From positions 10,170,501-10,234,500 of the forward strand of contig NC_065571.1 in NCBI RefSeq assembly GCF_937616625.2: a stretch of DNA of 64,000 bases, in the 5' to 3' direction. The notes under the pieces were generated by a model. It worked only from the letters and a program-made list of their open reading frames with translations. It made no database searches and had not been told where the DNA came from. The DNA comes from Mercurialis annua (Eukaryota; Streptophyta; Magnoliopsida; Malpighiales; Euphorbiaceae). Position 1 is the stretch's first letter; every line of letters starts with the position of its first letter. Made by a program: the position numbers and the translations under genes. Shown here piece after piece: positions 13,057 to 26,028 of the stretch.

Positions 13057-13325
13057 AATTATTCATTGTCCTTAGTGTTAAAGATATGTTTAGACTAATA
13101 GTAATAGAATAGCAAGAAATATAATTGAGAATTGAGTTATGATTTTGAGGCATGTAATTTTCTTGGTAGAACCATTATATTGTTGTTGTACATTGGTAGA
13201 TAGAGGCAATGTTACAATGTTTTATTCCAATTACACCTCTCATTTTGTCTTCTTTTAAATCCTTCGGCAGCCGATGCTAATGCCATTTAACAACATCACT
13301 GGATACTGAAAATTATTAGATATTA

Positions 13326-13521
13326 GATAGACTTAGTTTATCACGCCATATACGTACTAACTAATTATATTATAATACGTCATTAAAATAGTGATATTAT
13401 CGTAATTTTAGTTGTTATTTTTTACACCTTTTAGTAGTGATATTACAATAATACCACTATTATAACGTATTTTAATATAATTAGTTTATTCCACAGATGA
13501 CGTGATAAATTGAATCTATTT
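13326..13521. mobile_element. Short inverted-repeat (fold-back) element
   Basis: Sequence running right from ATAGACTTAGTTTATCACG pairs with CGTGATAAATTGAATCTATT at the right end. Inner paired blocks include CTAATTATATTATAATACGT and its inverse. The whole of about 196 bp folds back on itself with a short centre. I could not define a target-site duplication, so the superfamily is left open. Confidence 0.55.
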
Positions 13522-13938
13522 AAAAGTTTCTTCTGCCTATCACAATTTTTGCAGAGTCAGATTATCCTTTGCTAGGCTATGCGATTTTAATGGATCATTC
13601 ACACAAACAGTATAAGAATGTTACAAATGATATATTTTTACCTGACAAAATTGGATCCGTCACTTAATGTGTTTAATCATAGAAAAATACTTTTATATGT
13701 TTACGGTGTTTTAAGAATCAAAATAGATCCGCAGGTTCAATCTATCCGACGGTAAATCAAATATCAATCCTCTTTGATTTTTAAGTAAAAATTGGGAATA
13801 CATTTCAATTGCTATATATCCAAAACCTATAGAGAAATATTGAACCAATTAAACTGTAAAATTATACTAAAACTTTTATTTATTAGTTAGGATGCTATAT
13901 ATTTATAATATTTTAATTCATTCACTAATTAAATGTTA

Positions 13939-14152
13939 TATACATGCAGGGGCGAAGCCAGAAATTATTCATAAGGGGGTCAAATTTTATAATTTGATAT
14001 AGAATAAGAGATTAAGATGGTCAATTTGTATTAAGATAAACGTGATTATGTAATTAGAACTAATTAACATAGAATGTCAGTGTAATTTTTTGTTGCAAAA
14101 GGTGGTCAATTGACCACCTATTGCTTCAAGTGGCTTCGCCACTGTATGCATG
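13939..14152. mobile_element. Small hAT-like MITE (198 bp)
   Basis: The body 13947-14144 starts CAGGGGCGAAGCCAG and ends TGGCTTCGCCACTG, an inverted pair with the CAG-GGCG ends typical of hAT elements. Flanking 8-bp sequences TATACATG (13939-13946) and TATGCATG (14145-14152) match at 7 of 8 positions, as expected for an ageing hAT target duplication. Confidence 0.75.
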
Positions 14153-14470
14153 TTTAAATTTATTTTTGTAGACTTGTTCTAAACGTATATACATTAAATG
14201 TTTTATAAAAGTTATGTTAAAAATAAAGTATCAAATTATTAGTATTTTTCTCCAAATGAAAAAGGGTCAATTTAATTTTTAGAATATAATTAGAGACGAA
14301 ATGTACAAATTCGGATAAATTGGAGAAAATTATAACGTCACCGTGAAATCAAAAGGGTTAGTTACAGATGTGTATAAAAAAGTAGGATTTATTACATGCG
14401 GTACAATTGCTTCTAGATAAAATAACAAATAGTACAAATTTTAATTAAAAAGTTACAATTTATACGTACT

Positions 14471-15945
14471 ATGCGTCAGTAGGCCTGACGCGCGCGTCAG
14501 GCGTACTGACGCATGGATATGTGCACCAGCTGTGCTGGTGCACATGCTTCGCTGACCCGCGGGTCAGCTATCTAATCTTTTTTTAGTTTTTTATTGCACA
14601 AAAAAAAAACTTACTTATTTATTATATAAATTTTAACTCGCATTTAAAACAAATGGTTTATCTAATTTTTTTCATCTTATCCATTTTATTTATTTAATAT
14701 TTAAATTTTAAAATATTAAATTTTAAAATACAAATATTTTTTTACTTATTTAATATTAACTTTAATTTTAAAAATATAAGCATATTAATTTTTAAAAATA
14801 TAAAATATATAAAAAATATTTAATTAAAGATAAAATTATTAAAATACCTTCATGATTCTATTATGTATAAATTATGTATGTTTTAAGTATATATATATAT
14901 CATGTATAAAATGGTGTATTAACGATTTATCTATTTAATACATTTTAAATATATTTACTATGTATAACTTATGTATTAAATATGTATTGAAAACGTATTA
15001 AGTATGTATCCGAGGTGTATCAAATATGTATACAAAATATATATGTAAAACATGTATCAAAATTTTTGACAAGTTTCTGAGATGTATAAAAATATCAGTA
15101 ATAGAACATAAAAAAGACATAGAATATAAGGAAAAGGTTTCAAACAACGAATATGTATCAAATATGTATCAGATGTGTATTTGATATTTACTGGAGATGT
15201 ATCAAATATGTATCAGAAATTCATTAAATATATTTTTAAATTCCATTTGTATGCATCAAAATATACATCGGTTGATTCAATTAAATTTTTGACAAGTCTC
15301 TGATATGTATAAAAATATTAGTAATAGAACTTAAAAAAAGACATAAGAAATAAGGGAAAAAATTTGAAAAACAAATATGTATAGGAAATATTTTAAATGT
15401 CTTTGTATGTATCAAATTGAATCAATTAAATCGATAAAAATAAAAAATAAAAAATAACAATTTAAAAAATTAGTTGATTTAATTAATTAAACTTCAATTT
15501 ACTATATCATATTCATTTCTTGATTTAAAAATTAAAAAAATATAAGTATTTTTTTAGTTGATTTAATTGTTTATATTTATATATTTAAAATTAAAATTAA
15601 TATTAGTATTTTTTAATTAATTCAATTATTTATATTTATATTGTAAAAATTAAAATTAATATTTTTTTATAAATTTATAAAAATTGGATTATTTTTAGCA
15701 TAATTTAAATAAATAAATAAATATAATTTTTGAAAATATATATGTAAATAATTTTTTATTATAATTCTTTTTTAATATATAAATAATAAATAACTTAAAA
15801 AAAAGAAACTTTGGTGTGGTTCACTCTCATATAGAGTGAACCACATCACATAACTGACCCGCGCATCAGTTACTAGTGCACCAGCTTTGCTGGTGCACAA
15901 AAGACAAAAACGATGTCAGCGCGCATAGTGACGCGTGCTGACATC
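14471..15945. mobile_element. Unclassified element bounded by mirrored palindrome clusters
   Basis: Two GC-rich clusters of perfect or near-perfect palindromes face each other across about 1.2 kb of AT-rich DNA. Left cluster, outside to inside: a 44-bp palindrome with one mismatched pair (14471-14514), the stem-loop GTGCACCAGC-TGT-GCTGGTGCAC (14521-14543) and the perfect GCTGACCCGCGGGTCAGC (14551-14568). Right cluster, outside to inside: 15912-15945 (GATGTCAGC arms), GTGCACCAGC-TTT-GCTGGTGCAC (15876-15898), an imperfect CTGACCCGCG palindrome (15851-15872) and a TGTGGTTCACTCT stem-loop (15815-15845). The mirrored order suggests the ends of one mobile unit. It is non-coding and the class is unknown to me. 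Confidence 0.45.
15061..15382. repeat. Direct repeat of about 100 bp inside the AT-rich core
   Basis: The segment from AATTTTTGACAAGT at 15061 to about 15158 is repeated with substitutions from 15284 to about 15382. It shares the words GATGTATAAAAATAT, AGTAATAGAAC and AAAAAGACATA. Between and around the copies, ATGTATCAAATATGTATC-type words recur many times. Confidence 0.65.
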
Positions 15946-16309
15946 AGCAAAAAAGATATTTAGTGTAATAATTTGGAGTTATTTGGTACACATGTAAACT
16001 TTTGGGGAAAAAAGATAGCCATGTAAATTGGGCTTAAAAAAGGCTTAGTTATGTAATTAAGCCAAATCAAAAATAGGCTAAAAGTTTGAGGTCTTTTTTG
16101 TGATTCGGCCTCAAAAGATGATAAATTGTGCTCTTTTTATATATATGTTAAATATTATAAAATTTGACTATAAAGATTTATCAGTATATTTTAATTAAAA
16201 TAAATAATTATCTCACGGAGTTTAATGTTTATATTCTTTTGTCTCATTTTCTTATGATCAAAGGGGCTTAAATTAGACGATATTTTTTTTTGGAAAATTT
16301 ACACCCTAT

Positions 16310-17830
16310 ATTGTAGAAAAAACAAAATATTTACAAAAATATTACCTAATTTTTCTCTGCACAAAAATACCAATACATCTTTTCATACTTATGATTTGTC
16401 TTCTTCTTCATCTCTTTATTTTCTTCAAACCTATTTTTTTTTCTTCCTCCATTAATACCAGCAATCTTCACTTTATAAAGTTTGCTGCCGCACATCAGCA
16501 GCCACTACCTTTTGTCCTCGGTTCACTACCCCTTCGCCAGTCGTCAGCCCATCCATGCCGCTCACTGGTATTTCACGTTGCTGCTGCTGCTCTCCAGTTC
16601 CTCATATTGCTGTTGCTCGTCAGCCTCCACAGCACCGCCGCTTGTCATATCTAATCTGAAATTTTAGATTTGAAATTTAAGATATGATATTCTCAAATCT
16701 GAATTCTCTAAGAGAAAATGTATATAATTTATATTTAATTTGTATTGTATACGGATTATATATAATAAAATTATACGTATATTATCTGATTTTTGTGCGA
16801 AATTTTTATGGATTGTTTACAAAATCGTATATTCGTGTACAAAAATATTGTATTTTTATAATTTTTTTAAAATAGTATTTATAAAGAGAAATTTGAGGTA
16901 ATAAATTCTGATAATAAATTTATTAGTACTTTTTGAGATAATAAATTCTGATAGTCACTGAACTTTCATTTTTTTTTATTTCAGTATATATACTTTAATT
17001 CTTTTTTTTTTTGTTACTGAACTTTTTTTTTTATGTTGGATTTTCCGGCCAAAAGTGTTTAGGTGGCACCCGGAATTTAGCATGTAGTAGTCAGATTTTG
17101 CTAGTTTTAATTTAAAATTTTATCACACCTATATAGTTTTATCCTGAAAGGAATTTTAAGTCAAATTATGCATACATAACAAGCTTTTAGATAAAAATAA
17201 ATACTTCGGCTGTTATTTAAATATTTTTTAAAAAGTACCGAAATGAAAAAAAAAATAGAAATTTGGTAGTCAAACAAAAATTTATAATAAGATAAAATAT
17301 TTAAAAACATAACATCTTATCTTTTGTTTTTTTGTTTTATAAGAGTGTTTTTCATATTTCTTAATGTACCACTATATCTCTTTTATTACCAAAAATACAT
17401 TTTTCCTCTTTTTCTTCATCTTTTCCACTCCAAACTCTAATTTTATTTTCTCTCTTCCTTCATTAACATCGACCACCACTAACATCAATCTTCATCTTAT
17501 AAAATCACTACCATAATCTACTTTCATTCTCCTCGCCGCCGCACCCTTTCTACGCCGCCCCGCTACTCCGCTCGCGGCCGCCGCTGATACAATTGCCGCC
17601 GTCACTGCTACAATCGCCGCCGCCGTGCCCTCCCTCGCGATCTTCCCTTGTTCCCCTGCACATTGTCACTGCCGCCGTTCACCGCCATCAAATCTAAAAT
17701 GTTATGAAATCATATTTGTATGTGTAGAACTATGATTTATATGTGTAGATTTATGATTTTTATGTCTAGACCTATGATTTTTTTTTATTCTTTTTATGTG
17801 TAGATCTAGAATTTATTGTATATATTTACA
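16310..17830. repeat. Two diverged copies of a non-coding CGCCG-punctuated segment
   Basis: About 16310-16690 and 17320-17830 share the same order of features: an AAAATAC(A/C) stretch, a CTTCTTCATC pyrimidine run, ATTAA followed by ATCTTCA and TTATAAA, a GC-rich GCCGC block, then TCTAA plus ATGATTT-type AT-rich sequence with a GTATAC word. Neither copy has a convincing gene. They look like two old members of one dispersed repeat; the class is not determined. Confidence 0.35.
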
Positions 17831-18336
17831 ATTTGAATTTTCAAATCTTAACACTTGATTATCAATTGTCTTTTTCGTTCATTTTTGGATTTTCAATTTG
17901 TCTTCATCCTCATCTCCTTTATTCTTTAGATCTGATATTTTTAGACCTGCATTTGTTTTTTTTAAACATTGTATACAATCCATACTATATAAAGATTATA
18001 TATAAAATTAATACAAATTGTATACCAAATAAATATAAAAATTGGAAAAATTGGATTTTATATTAAAACTGTATTTTTATAATTATTTTTTAAAAAATTA
18101 TATTTTTTTAATTATTTTTTATATTTCTGTTAAAAAAAATACATATTGTAATTTTATAAATATTTTCATTTTTTCCAGTATTCATAAAAAAACCTAAAAA
18201 TTAAAATCTAATAACTAAAATAAAAAAATTTAAATATTTAGTGACTCTCAAAATTAATTACCCGTATTTTTTAATACCTTCATTTAATAAAAAGTAATTT
18301 GAAAAACAGAGAGCCAAAACCCTCCTTAATCCTCAA

Positions 18337-21300
18337 ATGCCAAAGCTCAAAGTTCTGCACTCTCTCTTCCTTTCAGCGCCCAAAAGAACTACTTCGGCCA
18401 CCGCATCAACCACCGCCACCAAAACCACCGCCACGGCCACTAAATCCTCCACATCAAGAACCGATGAAACTCTTACACAGTATCTATCATCCATTGACTC
18501 ATCATCTTTATCATCATTTCTTTCTAGTTCCATCTCTAAACACTCAAAACAATCCCTAAAACCACCACCGCCGCCGCCGCCACTGTCTAATTCCAAAAAG
18601 CCTCCTCCATCATCCACTCTCCACAACCTACCAGACTCCGATTCAGATTCTGGTAATATCTTTCCCAATTTCTATTAATTTGAATTGATTATATATTCTT
18701 GTAATTTTTGCAAGGAATTGATGCTATTTTGAATTATTATTGTAGAGGACGCGTCAAGCTATGTAGCGAAGCACATTTCATCTCTATTACAAGGTTTAAA
18801 TACTTTATCTTCCTTTTGTTTCGTTAATATTGATCACACTGTTCACTTTTAGTCTCATATATAACTGATCAATTGAAAAAGAATAAAGTTAGAGTGGCAT
18901 TCTATATGTCAATGTCAATGTCGACAATGAGAAAAATTGATTCACGAAATGACATTTTGGAAAAAATGCTGAAGCAAAGAGTTGATTTTAAGGTGAAAAG
19001 AATTTACTGTGAACAGTTGCAAGCTCGATGTTTTGGATATTAGATTAGAAGTGCTACTCTAGCGTAGAATATTTTGTTATCTACAGAACATACTGGTTGA
19101 CGAGATCACCTTAGAATATTTGAGTTGCATGAAGTAATTAGGTTCTCCTTTTACCTGTTCATTAGCTGGCTGTTTTTTTTTTCATACAGTGTTCCTACAT
19201 GGCGTATTGGATATTTCTACAAATTTTATTTGAACATGTATTGCATGTTTGTGATTATTTCTTTATTCATTTGGTACTAGATGGGGATTCAGTTACCTCT
19301 CCTTCTTTCCAAGGAAACAACAGTAAGAATTCTTTGGAATCTGTGTTGAGCATACCTTGGTGCCAACAGGTATCACATCAGAATGTTACTCAACAAAGGA
19401 AAGATCTTTCTAGAACACGGAAAAAAACATATGTTTTCAAATCAACTCAGAAAATTCGTTTCAATAAGCTTTTTAAAAGGATGGACCAGAAGCTTGGTCC
19501 AGATGTGATTATTGATTTATGTAATAGATTGGGACGTGAAACTGGTGCAAAAGAATATAATGCAGTGATGAAGCTTAGCATTGAGAGGGCTACGGCAAGT
19601 AAAGATAAGGATAGTGCATCAAAACAAATTTCTGTTGCCCTTGAACTTTTTAAGTTGATGAAGGAGGAGGGCTTCCACCAAGATGAAGAAACCTATAGTC
19701 CATTTCTTATGTATTTTATTGACATGGGAATGGTAGAAGAATTTGAAATCTTCTGTGAAGCTATCGAAGATAATGATCCCAAGTCACTTGCAAGATTAGG
19801 TTACTATGAGATGCTTTTGTATGTTGGAGTCAATAATGAAGTAAAGATTCAAGAAATTTGCAGTTATATTGCTAACGGCAATGCAAATGAGAATTTTGAT
19901 TTACGAGGTATGGAACTTTTGTGCAAGTTAACTTAATCTTTCAGAGGTCTTTAGTGTATATTTTTTAAAAAATGCAGACAAATTATATCTCCTATGATTT
20001 TCTTTCAAGGCTGTTACCTTTTGTGTGCTTGCCTCTATTGCAGAAAATTATTTGTTAGCACTTTGTGAAAGGGACCGTAAGAATGAGCTCCTGCAGCTGT
20101 TAGAAGTTATCGATATAACACAAGTTTCATCTTTGGATCACATGGTCAATATCTTTAATTCCTTGGGACGACTATCATTGGAGTCCTTGGCAAAGAAGTT
20201 TCTTTTAGCGTTCAAAGAATGTGGTACAGTCATCACAGCCTTATTCTCATTCATGTGCATATATTATTTTGGTAAATTGGTTGGGGACTTTCAAGTTACT
20301 GGGACCTCGAAACAGATCTTCACTTGGCGAATGAGAATAAATATCAAATCTTTTTTTTTGGTGATCATAAAGATCAAATTTTTAACACTTAGAAATTCTA
20401 CAAGTATTATTAATACATGACACTGTATTTTTTGAATTGTGATCTCAATTCTCATATTTCCCTTTCCTCAAGAACTATTACTCCCAGAAGAAATTAATCA
20501 TAATATAATGATATCCAATAATAAATCAAAGTTTAATTATCATCCTTCAGTCTAATCTCTGTATCTGAAATTTGTGTATGCATTTCCTCGTTTCATGTTC
20601 TCTATAGTATATCTTCTCCTCTTTTCTATTTTAAGGATAAGCTATTTAAGTAACTAGATTTGAACTCCAAGAACTTGATTGAATACATTTAGGATCCAGT
20701 GAAAGATAAAGCACACACTTCTCCTTTAACTGCATTCTGTCTTTTATAAATTGTGATATGTTACCATGATAAAATGCAGAGTATGGCGCAGAGAATATCT
20801 CAACCCTAATCTTTCATTATGCTTCTAGCATCCCAAATTTAGTGGTGAGGAACATCTCATGAATCTTACTGGTAATATCTTTGAAGCTATAATGCTTTGA
20901 GGCACATTTGCTGTTTGCTTATTTGTTATGACTGCATTTTCTGACCTATACTCAACTTGCAATGGTTCTAGCCTTTTTTGTTGGTGCACGAAAATGGTGT
21001 TTTTACTGGTATAATAGCTTAAAACTTTTACTTATTGATTTTCTTTATTCAACTTGAACTTCTTTATTTATATGATTTATGCTAAGTTAGGGATGAGTTC
21101 TATGTAATTTTAGTTGCAAACTAGGAATATTAGGCTGAGTTCATCATTTCGTCCCTGCTATGCATGTTTCTGTTGCAACCAGAATGATCACAAATGGAGA
21201 TTCTTTCGCTGACTGCTAGTGAAAAATTAGACCTTCCCATCAGAATATGCAAGCGATTGCTTCCATCTAAGTTATATATTTTATGGCGTAAAAGTTCATG

Positions 21301-24300
21301 TACTCAAATAATTCATCCTTCCATAATCATGAAAATGTTATACTGGAAAATTGATTATATCAGATGCTATACATCCTTTCTCAGAAGCCATGATTTTGGG
21401 TTGCCTTAGCTAGCATGATAGCTTGACCATGTTGGACATCTTTTTAGACTAATATTTAAAATATTTTGATCACAATGAATACGCCTAAGTCCTGTCAAAA
21501 TTTTTGATTTAAATTTTCTGCGTTCTTTGTTTGGTTACTTTTTATTGTCTTCTTTAAGTTTCCATGTTTCCATTCATTAAACTGCCAAAAAAAGTAATGT
21601 GAACTTGGTTTTTCATATTTCTGTAATTGCAATGTTCATTGTTGAAGGTTGACAATGTCATTTTAAAATTCAAAAGCATGCACTTAATGCTGGAGATGTC
21701 ACCTTCGTCAAAATCATATGAGAAGCTCATACGATATAGTTGTGATTTACTTAAGGTATGACTTGATGATCTATAATCATGTTCCTATCTATTCATTTGC
21801 AGAAAATTACTTTATCGATTGTTGTTTATTCATCTTAATGCAGGTGCATGCAGCTCTTGAAATAGTCAATGAAATGTGCAAAGATAGTTTGACCTTATCT
21901 ATAGACACTCTAAATTCCCTACTGCGTGCTTGTGATGAAAGCTTCGAGTTTAATTTGGTATGCTCCATCCACTGTACATCTGCCACGTATAGATCTTGTA
22001 TTCGATTCATCTTCTTGGTTGCAAACGGAAAACTATGTTTACAAAATAGGACCAATTTTATCAGATATCTGGAGTGCCAGTGATTCTACTCATATTTCAG
22101 GCTGATGTCTTTATCACACTTCACTATCAATGTTTGTGCGCTTTTTGCTTCGATTGCCTTAGCTTAGTCGTGATTATCCCAGCCTGTCATGAGAAATAGC
22201 TTTGTATACAAATCTTCTTCCTGAACTATTTAACTGAAACTCGTAATGATTGTTGGCTGGACAATCAAGAGAAGTCTAATTATCTTTGAGCTTTGTCTTA
22301 CTATAATTGATTGATGAACTTTTTACCCCTCTTTCTTGTCATTTGATTTAAGGTTCAAGGGATTTATTCTTTAATTTCCTTCCATAACATGACACCAAAC
22401 ACTGAGACATTCAGGAGCATGATAAGTCTGAGGGTGAAAATGAAAGATGTAAGTTGTGAAAAGCGCTCTCTCACCCTCTCTTTGTTCTGTGTATTATGTG
22501 CTTACTTGCCTTGGTGCATCCAGGCATGATTTTGTCTTATTTGTTTTTTATACTATCTTTCCGAAAAATAGTTCTTGTTTTAATGCCTATGTCTTATTAT
22601 ATGTTTTTCTCAATGTCAGTATCATGGTGCGTATGAGATGCTTGATGATTTGGAAAAATACGGTTTGATTCCTACAACAAGCATGTATAATGCTATAATG
22701 GCAGGATACTTTCGAGAGGTAACATATGGAGTGTTACATCACTTAAGTTGGTTTTTCCTCATTGTGTTCCTAATGAATTTGAAATTTGTGGCTCTTTGTG
22801 CTGTAATACTTTTGCTTGGTGTTGTATGTATGGGATGATTATTGAACGGTTAATTATTAAATAACCTGGCATTTTCTTTGGGGCGGAAGAGAGGGGAAAA
22901 GGTTAAATAGTTTTTTGACCTTGTACATTGACCAATTTAGAAAAGAACCTGTTTGTTGGGATTTGTAACTTTCTTTGTCTTTATGGTTTCAGTTTCAGCA
23001 TTGAACATACGACTGGAAGACATATTGTTAAGACTCCACATTTCAAATATTTATTTTCAATTTTCAGTTTTTGTAACCCTCCCTCTCTCCTTCGTCTAAG
23101 CAAAAAAGTCACCTGCAGTGCTGAAGATGGTTTTAGTTCTCGAGCAAGTTTACTGTGCTTTGTGATACAACTTGCAATATTTAAGTTGGAGTGGTAAATT
23201 AGTTGATCTTTGCTTGTATACAACAGATTGAAGGCCATACGTGATTTATAGTTTAGTTGAACATGGATGAAGGTCTAAATTTAGAATTGCAAGCGATTGA
23301 GCTTCATGACAAGGTTAATTATGGAACCTCGCTATACTGTTAAGGATTGCCGTAATATGATAGAAAGGTCTGGGTAGGAGGGTCAAGGCTTCACAATGGA
23401 AAAAAGAACTGGCTTACTGTGTGACAAGTCTAACAAAAATGATAGATGGTACTCACATATTACAAGCTCCTTAACATTTCTTCCTTTATTAATGTGTGAC
23501 AACTCTAACAAAAATGATAGTTGTGGAATGGAAACACTGCACTTCTTTTCACTATTTGGTTGTTATTTAGAAGTTGTTTTTAAGTCTTGGGTTCTCAGTT
23601 CAGCTCAAAGATCTCTGAATTCAGTTGAATCCTAGTTCAGATAATTAAAGTCTGTTGTCAATACTTACAATGGTAGTTTATAAATTTTAATTATTTTTAT
23701 TAATTTCTTTACTTGTAATACTTTTGGGTCATGCATTTTTCGCACATTAATATTCTTTATCTTACTTGATATACTATTAAACATGCAGAAAACGAGGGTT
23801 GATTTCTTCCTTTTCATACATTTATCATTGACTTTCATTTCTACTTGTGTCATGCAGAAAAACGTCAGTGGCGGATTGACGGTTCTCAAGAAAATGGAAC
23901 TTGCAAATATAAATCCCGATACCCAAACATATAGCTTTCTAATAACCAACTGTAACAGTGAAGATCAAATTAGCAAGGTACTACAAGATTTTTGTTTTAG
24001 TCAAATTCTCGTTAGCTGCTTGTAAAAAATAGAGCCAGTTAAGAGATAGGCAAAAATGGAGTATATGTTGCCTACAGCATGTGAAGGCTTTAACCTGTTG
24101 TGGATTTTCCATCTGGTTATTTGATTGCAGTACTTTAAGGAGCTGGAGTCTTCTAGAATTCCAAAAGTAAAGCAAATCTACATGGCCCTTGTTAATGCAT
24201 ATGCAAATTGTGGGCAGTTTGAGAAGGCAAAACAGGTATTTAAACATGCACTCTGTCAATGTAATATTTCAGTAAAATGCAACTAATGATCTTGCATAAT

Positions 24301-26028
24301 TGATGTTTGTTTTCAGTCACTTAAATCTTATATTGCTATATTGCAATCCTGTTTCTGATACTGGTTTGGTTGTTACTCCTGCTTTCTTGACCTGCTCGTT
24401 AACTTTTAAAATTGCACTTGTAATTTTTTTGCTTCCTTCTAAATTCACTAACTTCATTTTAGAGCTGTTTTATGGTTTTATTTTTTTATCTCACCGAGGC
24501 AATTTTATGTATTAGGTACTCTCTGACAAAGAAATACCAAGCAAGGATGTTAATGAAATCAAAAGTGTACTTGTCGCAGCTCTTGCATCACATGGACAAA
24601 TGTCTGATGCCCTTCTTGTGTATGAAGAAATCAAGGAAGGTGGAGGAACTGTGGAGCCAAAATCTGTCATAAGTCTTATTGTAAGTTTCTGTGCGGCAGC
24701 ATTACATACTCTTAATTTGGAACTTGCAAGTCACTTTCATTTAAATTCCTCACAGGAGTATTGTCAATCTGAATGTGAACCAAGTACATTGCTTAAACTA
24801 CTGGGTGAATTGAAAGAACCAGACTATTGGGTGGATGGCTGCTGCAGAGTTATCTTGTGCTTCATACGTTACAACAATCTAAGGTTTTTTTTTTCTGTTT
24901 TTTTTTCCTCCTTTACTCTTTGCTTCTTTGGTATGAGAGGAGCGTTCCTATTTGGGCTATATATATGACTTCTAGTAATATCCGACACTAGTTACCATGT
25001 GAGCATTGCTCAATTGGCAACTTTGTGCTTTGTTGAACAATCAATCTATTTCCTATGTGGCTTTTGCTTTCTTTGTTTTTTCAACCGTCTTTTGTTTGGA
25101 TTTTGCTTATGCTCATTTCTTTATTAAACTAGTTCTGCTGTCAATCTGCTCAAGCAACTTAAGGATCGAATCAAGAATGATGAATTGACCATGCAAGTCA
25201 TTTTTGATGAGGTCTGCAATTCCTTTTCCCTCTGCATTTTTGATGTAGTATGCACCTTTTACTTGATCTGCAGATTTTTGTTTATTTTCATCTGGATTAT
25301 TTTATCTTTGAAATATTCACTCTGCGGTGTAGCTGGAACTTTTTAGATTCCATTGAACTATACTTCCCTGATTATGGAAGAATTTTGAGTTGCATTCAGC
25401 ATACTTTCAGGAAATTTTCTCATTTGTGATTTAAATATTCTCATGTTTATTGCGTGTTGGATCTATGTAGACATGCCATTTCATTTTTTACAGAACGTTA
25501 ACAAGGACAACATCTTGATCCCTATCTTTTGGTTTTGTTATCACATTTGTGTAGGTTTTTTCTTTAATTGCTGAGATAGAGCCTACAGATCTGCAGATTG
25601 GGTTGGACTTGCTTCAAGCCATTAAGGATGAGCTTTGTGTTTTACCATCGCGAAAATCACTTGATTTTCTACTCAGTGCTTGTGTGAAGGCCAAAGATTT
25701 GCACAACTCTAATTTAATTTGGAAAGAGTATGAAGCAGCTGGCTATCCTTACAATGTTACAAGTTATTTAAGGTATTCGATGCTCGTTCTTATTTATATT
25801 TTCCAGGCATTTGGTCGATGGATATTCTAGTTAATCTGTTTGTGTTCTTTGATGATTTACAGAATGTATCAGGCCCTTTTGGCTTCAGGAGATCATAAAT
25901 CTGCAAAACTTATGCTAGCCAAAATTTCAAAAGACGATCCTCATGTTCGCAGAGTCATCCAAGCGTGCCAAAAAACTTATATTCAATCCTGTTCTAAAAA
26001 GGGGAGAAAGAAGAAAAAGGACAGCTAG
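18337..26028 (+). CDS. Mitochondrial pentatricopeptide repeat protein, At4g04790/At4g21880-like
   Basis: Sixteen exons join in frame into 877 aa: 18337-18652, 18746-18793, 19281-19907, 20044-20223, 20780-20844, 21648-21755, 21844-21957, 22353-22448, 22620-22718, 23858-23977, 24131-24235, 24516-24680, 24756-24883, 25133-25211, 25555-25772, 25863-26028. All introns are GT-AG and every phase closes. The N-terminus is rich in Ser, Thr, Ala and basic residues with almost no acidic ones until residue 43, as in an organelle targeting peptide. Degenerate PPR helices follow (for example NAIMAGYF, NAYANCGQFEKAKQ, ALASHGQMSDALLVYEEIK), and the C-terminus is basic (KKGRKKKKDS). Such PPR proteins bind organellar RNA. 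So many introns is unusual, since most plant PPR genes have few or none, but it fits this family as I recall it. The target RNA is unknown. Confidence 0.9.

Larger units (their letters stand above)
11098..18336. other. Gene-free, transposon-rich intergenic region
   Basis: No gene is supported across these 7.2 kb. It lies upstream of both the ABCB gene (-) and the PPR gene (+), so the two promoters are at its ends. The rest holds MITEs, palindrome clusters, AT-rich decayed repeats and two similar CGCCG-punctuated segments, described separately. Open frames such as 16391-16654 and 17833-18066 are low in complexity and match no family I recognise. Confidence 0.6.

Noticed and set aside
12935..13153. 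Open frame with a repeated 14-residue block
   Set aside because: The repeat is explained by a 55-bp DNA tandem duplication; nothing else supports a gene.
16391..16654. Open frame of 87 aa on the plus strand
   Set aside because: Low-complexity Leu/Ser/His-rich translation with no domain, in a repeat-like region. A related segment 1 kb away has no matching frame.
23396..23635. Plus-strand open frame within the PPR gene
   Set aside because: It lies wholly in the intron between exons 9 and 10. It contains a short direct repeat (ACAAAAATGATAG) but no PPR-like sequence.
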